DNA from: Apus apus
Lineage: Eukaryota; Chordata; Aves; Apodiformes; Apodidae
Direction: 5' to 3'
Assembly: GCF_020740795.1 (NCBI RefSeq)
Contig: NC_067282.1
Span: forward strand, 148,724,858-148,788,857
DNA length: 64,000 bases
This document shows positions 24,153 to 64,000 of this stretch, in pieces. Position numbers and translations under genes: made by a program. Each line of letters starts with the position of its first letter. Within the stretch, counting starts at the first letter, position 1. The notes beneath the pieces are model-generated. The model saw only the letters and a program-made list of their open reading frames with translations, was not told the DNA's origin and did no database searches.

Positions 24153-24423
24153 CCCGCGCCGATGCCGCTGGCGCCCGGCCAGCTCCTGCATCCGCGGCCG
24201 CGGCGGCGCGGCCCCGCCCGGGCCCGCGGGGATCGGCCCGCCGGGGGGCCGGGGGGGTGTTGGGCTGGGGAGGGATCCGCACCTGCCGCCGCTCCCCCCG
24301 CCCCGCACCCTACCCCTTGGCGCCGGGGGAGCGGCGGGGGTCGTAAGGGGCGTGCAAGCCCGGAGAGGGGGCGGGGAGCCCCGAGCGGCTCTGCCGCCCG
24401 CCCGCCCGCCCTGCGGGGCGCAG

Positions 24424-24471
24424 CCCCCGGTGCGGGGCTGCGCTCTGCCCCCGGTGCGGGGCTGTGCTCTG
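24424..24471. repeat. Two tandem copies of a 24-bp GC-rich unit
   Basis: CCCCCGGTGCGGGGCTG... is repeated at 24424-24447 and 24448-24471 with one C/T difference. It lies in the upstream half of the ALDH1L2 CpG island. Confidence 0.85.
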
Positions 24472-24889
24472 CCTTCCCGCCCGCGGGGCCCAAGGGCCGG
24501 GACTGGCGCGGAGGGGTGAGGGGCTCCCGGCCCACCGGGGCACACGAGTCGCGGCCGCCTGGGCGGCATCTGTGGCCGGGAGAGCATGCGGTGCCCCAAG
24601 CCCGCCCCTGTCGCGGGGTCACTGCTGTCCCTGGGCATCTACAGCCCGAGAGGCTGCGGAGTCTCCGGCTGTGTCCCCTCTCCCGAGGGTGCTGGCGAGA
24701 CATCCGTGTGAAGCTGCTGTGACAGGCGGAGGATCAGGTAGGTTATCGACATGTATTTTTAGTTTACCGAATGCCCAAAATGCCAGCAAGGAGGTTAAAA
24801 AACATTCAGGACTATCTGGCAACTATCACCAACATCACCCAGAGGGCCTACAGAAAGGCTGGAAAGTGACTTCTTACAAGGGTGTGTAA

Positions 24890-25165
24890 GTCACAGGACA
24901 AGGGGAAACAGTTTCAAGCTGAAAGAGGGTAGATTTAGGTTAGACATCAGGAAGAAATTTTTTACTGTGAGCGTGGTGAGACACTGGCACAGGTTGCCCA
25001 GGGAAGCTGTGGATGTCCCCCTCTCTGGAAGTGTTCAAGAGCAGGTTGGATGAGGCTTGGAGCAACCTGGTCTGGTGGGAGGTGTCCCTGCCCATGCAGG
25101 GGGGTTGGAACTAGATGATCTTTAAGGTCACTTCCTACCCAAAACATTCTGTGATTTTATTCTTC
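24890..25165 (+). mobile_element. CR1 LINE 3' end, beside ALDH1L2 promoter
   Basis: Starts around TCACAGGACAAGGGGAAACAG, then GGTTAGACATCAGGAAGAAA, CTGTGGATGTCCCCCTCTCT and GGTTGGAACTAGATGATC. It ends in a decayed tail, ATTCTGTGATTTTATTC. It lies roughly 0.8 kb upstream of the ALDH1L2 start codon, just outside the CpG island. Confidence 0.94.
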
Positions 25166-28100
25166 TAGTTTTAAAGCAGCTCATTCCACTTAATATAAAA
25201 AATCTTACAGCATTTGAGGTCATAAATGTTTCAATACTTTATCAAAGCTACAAGAAGATCTTGTCAGAGGTATGGAGAAGATCTTGAAAGACAGAATTCA
25301 AAGTACTAAAAAAAATCAGAAGGCAGATGAAAATTATCTCAAAAGGCATAGCAAACCCAAAAGTAGAGAGCATGGCCGTAGTAATAAGCATAATTGCAAA
25401 TTGGGTCAGGTTTAAACCCCAGCAACACTTAAAGAACCAGGGTGAGGAACAGGCTGAAATACACTGTTCCTGTCAAGAAAACATGGAAGCAAAAAATGGA
25501 GCCGTTGGTCATCATGTGGCTGAGATGTGAACCACATCAGAGAGATAAGAAGCAACACTCAAGCCAAATTTTTCACCTTCTGAGATCTTGCTACAGTAGA
25601 CAATAGAGTACATAAAGTCCTGCCTCAGCACTTGTAAACATCTATTTCTTGCTGATGTTTTTGTTTTACCTTTTCCTACAAAAGAGCTGCAATAGCAATC
25701 CCCAGGGTTTAATTTCAAGGTGCCTACCCTCCTCTTCTTCAGGGTATGTCAATTGCTCAGCTATACTTGAAAGAAGAGCACCTGCTGCAGAGCTGCTGCT
25801 CCCTCCATGCTCAGGGGACACAGGAAGGAGAGGTGCTGCAAAGGGCAAGTAGTGCCAGCCCCAAAGGAAGGAGTAAATCCAGCTGGCACAACATGATTCC
25901 TCTGTGGAGTAAATTTACACAAGGGCTTGCATTATGACTTTCATAATTATTTACTCCTGTGTAGCAAAACTATATCCTGCTCTTTATTCAAGGCTCTTGT
26001 CAGTCCTGTTAAGTGTAGGTGGTACCAAGTGGAATAAACAGAAATTATAATAAAAACTTTTTCATTGAAATAGACCACTGGATGTTGCTTTTGCTATGAA
26101 AGTCAACAAAGTAAGTCACTAGTCAGTTCTATAATTTCCCCTCAATGGAGTGAAAACCCTACAGGTATATTTAACTCACTTCAGTTAAGATTGTTCTCAG
26201 GATGCCTTCATGTGGAGTATGTGGTGACTTATTTGATTATGGAATAGTCAACTAAGGGGATTAGTAAGTTTCTTTGCCCTGAGACACTAAAAACTAAACT
26301 AGTAGAATTAATTAAAAAGTCCCATTAACAAGGGGGGACAATATGTTTATACATAGTATCTGTGGTACTATGGGTTTAGAAAGAACAGTGTACAGTAATT
26401 CCAGATTTTCATTAAGAAATCTACAAGGTTTTGCTTTCTGGCTTATTTTTTAAATAGAATATATTCTGTGATTACTGGCTACTCTTATGGGTATACAGCC
26501 TCATATCTTCTAATTATCTCACATAAAATCTACCAAATTTCACTGATAAAAGTGTTTCTTTGAAATACTCCCTTTTAAAATTGTACAACAAAACCACTAA
26601 AAGTCATAATCTTCTTGGACTAAACCACATCCTTTAACTACTGGTGACACTGTTGGTCTGAAATACCTGTTGTTAATCTTTTGGAATTTGCAGTTTCTTT
26701 AAGGAAGGTAAATAATTGCATGGTTTTATAGGTCATGCTATAGGAATACGTCATACAAAACATGTATTTCCTGTCGTGACCTACAGGGGCTATACACAGA
26801 AGTCAGTCATGCAACTGATTAAAACTACTACGTGCTCATATGAAAAGTAGATATGTAGTCTTTACTAAAGGAACTATTTCACTGTCTCAGACAGTAGGAG
26901 GAATTGGTGCATGTGTTGTCTTCTTATGGCTGGACAGAGGTTGCACAAATTCCATTCAGTAGAGTGCAAACAACAGCTGCTATGAAAGCTGTCATCAAAA
27001 TGGCCCTATGCTGCAAAGCTGAGAACTGGATTCAAGCATTGCTGAAGTTCATGAAACTCCACATCCTGGTTCATGATCCAAAATCCTCTCCAACTAGAAC
27101 ACCACTTGGCATTTAACTGTTGACACACAGGATTACAGCAAAATACCCAGTTTTCCTAAGTAAGCAATTTGTAAAGACTTCTGGCTCTATTCATTATACA
27201 CGTGCAACATACACAATACAACAATGCCAGTGGAAAGCACCGAGGTTAGTTAGTTGTTGTACCTCCATCTCCAAAACACAACTCCACATCTACTGAGACA
27301 ATAAGGTATCTCCAAATACTTCACAGACTACTAAAATATTAGATGACAAAAGGGAAAAATCACAAGGGAAGGTGTTCCTTTGTCAGCAGAATCATGATAC
27401 AAAGAAGACCAGAGGAGTAAGATGTGGGCTTTACTTTAGATTTCATAGTAATGAGAGGGACAGGGAGATGAACAGGGTATGCCAAGTCTTATGCAAGGAT
27501 GGTATCTGCATTCCAGCAGTGTCTTCCTTATGAACAGTGATGAATGCATATGCAGGGTTTGAACAACCACTTCACAAATTGGCTATTTAGAATTTCAAGG
27601 ATCCCTGTAAACATTTACAGTCAATTCAAATAGTACATTTTTTTGTCATCCAGAAAACAATTAAATATTCTTATGCACTTGTCTGGGCTTTACCTTGTTC
27701 AGAAAAAGTGACACAAAGTATTCCTAACTGACTTTTGTATCCCAGTCAGGAAAGTACCTTGCAGATGATCAAAGTTTCCTGTTAATCAATCAATCCTAGC
27801 TCCACTGGTATCAGTGTAAATTTATGCAATATGTTTGGAGCACATTTTATACTTTTTCTCTATTTTTATTTTTTTTTCTTCCAGTTCTGGGCCTTGATTC
27901 TTAAAGCTAAAGTTTAGCTTTGAAAAAATAACAAAACAACAAAACAACCCTGCCACTATCCTTAATAAGCTTCCCAGCATGGGCTTCTTCCTTTCAGTCC
28001 TCTAATTTTCCAGAGATGTATGACAGCAAGTCACAAAAACCAATATAGGGATACGTATACAGAAACTACACAGGAGCTAAATGTGCTTGTTCACCAAAAA

Positions 28101-31100
28101 ATATGTTTGTTTGTGTCAAAATGTACAGAACTAATGTAAGTCCTAATGCAGCTGAACATTATAAATCCTTGTTGACTTCTGTGAAGCGTAAGTTAGTCAG
28201 TGTCTTTGAAGATATCATCAAGACTTGGCAAGATCATCAGGAAAGGCTGTGTTTCATAGGATACCAAGTACGTGCAAATACTGAAGTGCTTGGGAAACTG
28301 CTCAGAATCTTCCAGTATTTGCTTTCTTGTGAAAATCATGCCCTGGGATTTAGTAATCAACTAAATTAGCTCTGCACAGGCTTTTTGTTGTTGTTGTTGT
28401 TGTTGGAAATCAGCCTCGGTGGGGCTTTTCATGATGAATAAAGATTTGGTCACAGTTCAGGCTCAAATTCTTCAGGAGTACTTTTGAGTTCACCCAGCTT
28501 TAAAGATTGAGTAATTAAAAAAAAAGTAAAGTAAGGCTTTGTACTGGTTATTCCCTAGCTATGTTAAGTGCATGACAAATTCAAACTCAAATTTTATACA
28601 ACAGACACTTTTCATATTTTTCCACTTCGCGAAGCAAGATTTCATGGGAAAGTTATTTCTTGTTTTATCTCTGCAACATTTATATTTAAAGCTTGCTTCT
28701 CTTATTTTTTCTTCACTGGGTCTTCATTTCATTTCAGGTCAGACTTTTAAGGCTTTCAAATTGTACTATATGGATTTTCTGCCACCTAGACAACCATTTA
28801 AAACCTTTTTCTTGACATTTCATTTTTCCAGAGTAACCAAAAGGAGGCATTTATTTGATGAGGAAAGGGAATTATTTTACCAATGTAACCAGCAGAAAGA
28901 ATTATCATGCGAAGATGCCTTATTCATACGCATAAATGGAAGTCTCTCAAATTCCATACAATAGAATAGAAACTATTTCTGCAAAAGCTGGCGTTGTATT
29001 TTTTGAATAGAGTTGCAAAGAGGAAATCCCAGATAGTAAATCCTTTCTGGGATTCCTGCCACGAAAACTTTGAGTAAGAACTTTATTTTATATAAAATCT
29101 TCAGAGAGCTGAGCATGTAATGTTCCACAGACAAGGAATGTATAGAATAGTTGGTTTCCTGTAGATCCAGCAAGCCAAATTCCTTCTCCTATAAGTAACT
29201 TCAATTCTACCAGTCTTAGTGGAGCTTTGCCTGTATACATGAGAAGCCATTTTTGCTCTGGATGCTTTTCACTAGGTTTTGGGTTTTTTTTGTTGTTTTT
29301 TTTTTTTAATAAAATGGTTCCTGTTTGAATGCCATGTTAAACTTCTCAATTAGCTTTTGAACAGCATAAAAATACTGGTTAAAAATACCAGGTAAGTGTA
29401 CTATGGACTGTTGAATGATATTTTCAACTGGGGCAATTTCAAAGAAAAGAAGTTTTTTAATACCTCATGAAGTCAAGCCCTTGTCAATATGTGGATCCAT
29501 AGATACCTGGCTATTTCACTCCATAAATAAAATGGTCAGAGTAGCACATAAATTCTACTACTTTTCAGACTTTGTTCTCTCACCTACCTTATCTAGTACT
29601 CAAATGTAACAAGTCATTTCAGCTGGACCATAGTTATATTCCCATTTCACTCACTTCATGTAAAGTACAATATGAAAATTTACGTTCATGATGATTTTGG
29701 TCTGTTCAAAAGAAATTATTGTTTTCTCAACTATGCCTGTGTTCAGTAATATTCAGCTTACCAAAAATCCCTGTATTAAAGAAAGTCTAAAAACCTTTCT
29801 GACTACTGTTGATCTGAAGATATTAACAGATATTTGAGCACTCTTTGCAACTTCCTATAAGCTACACCAAATAAAAGCTTCCTGGTACCAATGGAAGCCA
29901 TGAGTGTCACCTGATTTTCAGAAATGATGTGTATAAAATGTCAATAATTCCACGTGAGCAAACAGTATAAAGCCATTCACTGGCATTAAACTTATCAATC
30001 AAAGCTGATCTAGACTCGCTGTCATTGAAAGTCAGCTTCAAGATCAAGTCTAATTCACATTTTAAGAGGAAATAGAAATTCTAGCAGGATTTAGAATTGA
30101 CCTCAATAGCTTCAGTGTGAGCAACAAAACGCTGCCACCTAGTGAGCCAAAGGAAAACCCAGCATTACATCATAAACAGCCGCATAACATTTACTAGTGT
30201 ACTTGTTTTGAGTCCAATTGCAATTTTTTCAGTTGCAGAGCCTCCTGTTCCTTTTTCAAAACCACACTATTTCAATACATTTTCTTTAAAAATAATTTTC
30301 TTTTTCCATATTCAAAATAAGTGTTGCATCAGCTTAGGCTGTGGGGATGACAGTGCACTCTTCGGTGAGGCTGTTGTAGAGTTGGGCGAGGGCCCCACCA
30401 AGTGCCAGGTCAGCAAGTTTTTCTCTTGTCCCTTCTGGCAGAATTCAAGGACATCTTTTTTGGAGACAGATCACAAAAAGCCTGGTGACTGCTTTCTAAG
30501 CAGTCTGGAAGCCTCTGTTTATGTGTAGTTTGCCATAGCTTGAAAGAAACTGTATTTTGTTTCAAAGAAAAGTACATATGGTTTGTAGAGAAAAGTTTTC
30601 TACTGATTTGTTTTTTTCAAAACTGGAAGACATCTCTTGGCTTTGAATATGTATAGCAGCTCTACTGAGCTCAGTGAAAGCCACATCTGCATGGCTGGAG
30701 ACAGAATGCGATCCTTAAATTGCAGTTTCATTTGGTGTGATACTTTTCCCCTCCTCAGAGACACTGCTGCTCACTGCCAGCTGCCAATATCCGGCATGAT
30801 TAAACCTCTAGGGACTTAAAAAACCCTCAATATAAACATTATAAGTTTTCACAGAAGCCAATGAGTGGAGGAGACATATTTACATTATGGTACCTTGACA
30901 ACATTTACCAAAGCAGAGTTCAGTCCCTTATAAAAAAGTTATTCCAAACACTGTTTATGTTATTTCACACTGAACTAATTTTGATCTCTTCTTTCCCAGA
31001 CCCAGGCTGGTCTCTTAGAATGCACTTCAACTAGGTAAAAACTCAAAAGCAATTAACCTGCCAAGCAGATCCTTCTTCCCCTTAAAATCAATGAATTCCA

Positions 31101-31200
31101 GAAGACGGATGGATTCCTTTTAATCAGAAAACAATTACAGTAGGTGCTATTTTCAGACCTGCTGCATTACAGAGTCAGGTTCTATGGATGATCCTGCACT
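25166..31200. other. Intergenic region between ALDH1L2 and WASHC4
   Basis: About 6 kb of AT-rich sequence. Apart from a short (GTT)n at 28384-28405 and T-runs near 29281-29310 no gene, RNA gene or recognisable interspersed repeat was found. Open frames such as 28103-28369 and 28539-28964 have no recognisable protein features. Confidence 0.6.
28384..28405. repeat. (GTT)n microsatellite
   Basis: Seven consecutive TTG/GTT triplets in the intergenic region. Likely polymorphic in length; no functional implication seen. Confidence 0.9.
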
Positions 31201-31886
31201 GACTGGTACATGTCTCATCAGAGTTGCTATTTTTATTGTTCTTTCCCGACTGAAATTGCTGATGCTCCTGGTGACGCCGGTTTCGAAGCCACTTCCTTTT
31301 CTGCTGATGCTACATATTCTGCTGAGCTGCTGCAGTCGCTACGGTCATGGCTAATGGCCCTGAACGGCGACTTCTCCTGCTATCCAGAGCACTTCTATTT
31401 TTATTCTCTGGTATTACCCGAGTCCACCAGGCCCCCGAAGGAAGAACACGAAGCTCCCAGTGTGACTGCCTGCGCGACGACTCGGGGCAGCGAGACGATT
31501 AGAGGACGCTGTTGCAGCAGTCCCTCCAGGCATCCGCCTCCGAGCTCCAGCCCCTTCCCGGAGCTGGGATAGTTCCTCCCAACGCTTCCTTCCTTCCTCC
31601 AGCCTCAGAAAGGGGAAGTGCTGGGGCCGTGGCTGACACGCTGCCGACTGCACCCGCGAGTTGTCCCGCCACCGCTGCAGGGGCGCCCGGCACGGGGTGG
31701 GGGGGTGCGGGGGGCAGCGGTGCCGTGCCCGGGCCGCCCAGGCGGGGGCGCTGCCGCCCACCCCCGGCAGCCCCAGCGCTTCCCCCTTTTCCCGCCTCCG
31801 CGTCCCGGCGCGGGGGCGGGGCAGGAAGTCGGGAGCGCCTGAGTCAGGGGAGGGGGCGGAGCCGCTGCCGGGCGCGGGCGGCCGCG

Positions 31887-63787
<31,901 letters not shown>

Positions 63788-64000
63788 TAGCCTTCAAGTA
63801 AGCCAACAGGCTGGGTATTTGCAAGAAAAGTTTTGTTTATTTTGTGTGTTCTTAGAATTACAGATTCCGTCATTTAAGTTTGGGTTGTCTTGGCTACAGC
63901 ACAGTAGATTTGAGGGCTATTTTGTTCAGAATCTCCTAAGCATGCAATAGCTGAGTAGGGGAGCAGACAGTTTTGTTGTGTGCTGGTGCTCCCCAATTTC

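Larger units (their letters stand above)
23840..24660 (-). promoter_or_regulatory. ALDH1L2 CpG island promoter
   Basis: A sharp rise in G+C and CpG density surrounds ALDH1L2 exon 1, against AT-rich flanks. It holds multiple GGGCGG/CCGCCC boxes and no convincing TATA box at a fixed distance from the start codon. The exact transcription start cannot be read from the sequence. Long overlapping open frames on both strands are a by-product of the base composition. Confidence 0.85.

Noticed and set aside
23631..24703. Several overlapping open frames of 126-335 codons on both strands around ALDH1L2 exon 1
   Set aside because: They overlap in all frames, are rich in Pro, Ala, Gly and Arg, and coincide with the CpG island. 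Only the 51-nt exon 1 with its donor is supported.
28103..28964. Open frames of 88 and 141 codons in the intergenic region
   Set aside because: No recognisable motif, no splice or promoter context, and AT-rich composition like the surroundings; likely chance.
31210..31572. 120-codon frame upstream of WASHC4
   Set aside because: It has no homology that I recognise and ends before the start codon. It could be part of a 5' UTR or an upstream transcript, but nothing in the sequence supports coding.

Overview
The window comes from a vertebrate nuclear genome, almost certainly a bird. It has intron-split genes with GT-AG splice sites, two CpG islands, and several CR1 LINE fragments ending in the avian 'CATTCTATGATTCTATGATT'-type tail. 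No bacterial, plasmid or viral gene was seen. All functional calls rest on recognising the translated exons; no database search was run.

Two genes lie head to head. On the minus strand, positions 3925-24076 hold the first 12 coding exons of ALDH1L2, mitochondrial 10-formyltetrahydrofolate dehydrogenase. They encode about 511 residues: mitochondrial presequence, formyl-hydrolase domain, carrier domain with its phosphopantetheine serine, and the start of the aldehyde dehydrogenase domain. The rest of the gene lies beyond the left edge. On the plus strand, positions 31887-63767 hold the first 30 coding exons of WASHC4 (SWIP/KIAA1033), a subunit of the endosomal WASH complex. They encode about 1052 residues, and the last exons lie beyond the right edge. 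For both genes every exon-exon junction keeps the reading frame when lengths and phases are added up.

The 7.8 kb between the start codons contains the ALDH1L2 CpG island (about 23.84-24.66 kb), a CR1 copy (about 24.89-25.16 kb), about 6 kb of AT-rich sequence without a recognisable gene, and the WASHC4 CpG island (about 31.56-32.25 kb). The same divergent arrangement is known in mammals. The two proteins act in unrelated processes (mitochondrial one-carbon metabolism and endosomal actin), so nothing here implies joint function.

Points that deserve a second look: a perfect ATF4-type C/EBP-ATF octamer about 70 bp upstream of the ALDH1L2 start codon; an unannotated candidate 63-nt in-frame exon, which becomes a 68-nt frameshifting exon with an alternative donor, between WASHC4 exons 2 and 3; a possible U12-type intron after WASHC4 exon 28; an 18-bp CTG/GGG minisatellite next to a G-quadruplex motif in WASHC4 intron 1; and an in-frame ATG just upstream of ALDH1L2 exon 2 that could give a form without the presequence. 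No wholly new system was found; most of the window is ordinary intron.
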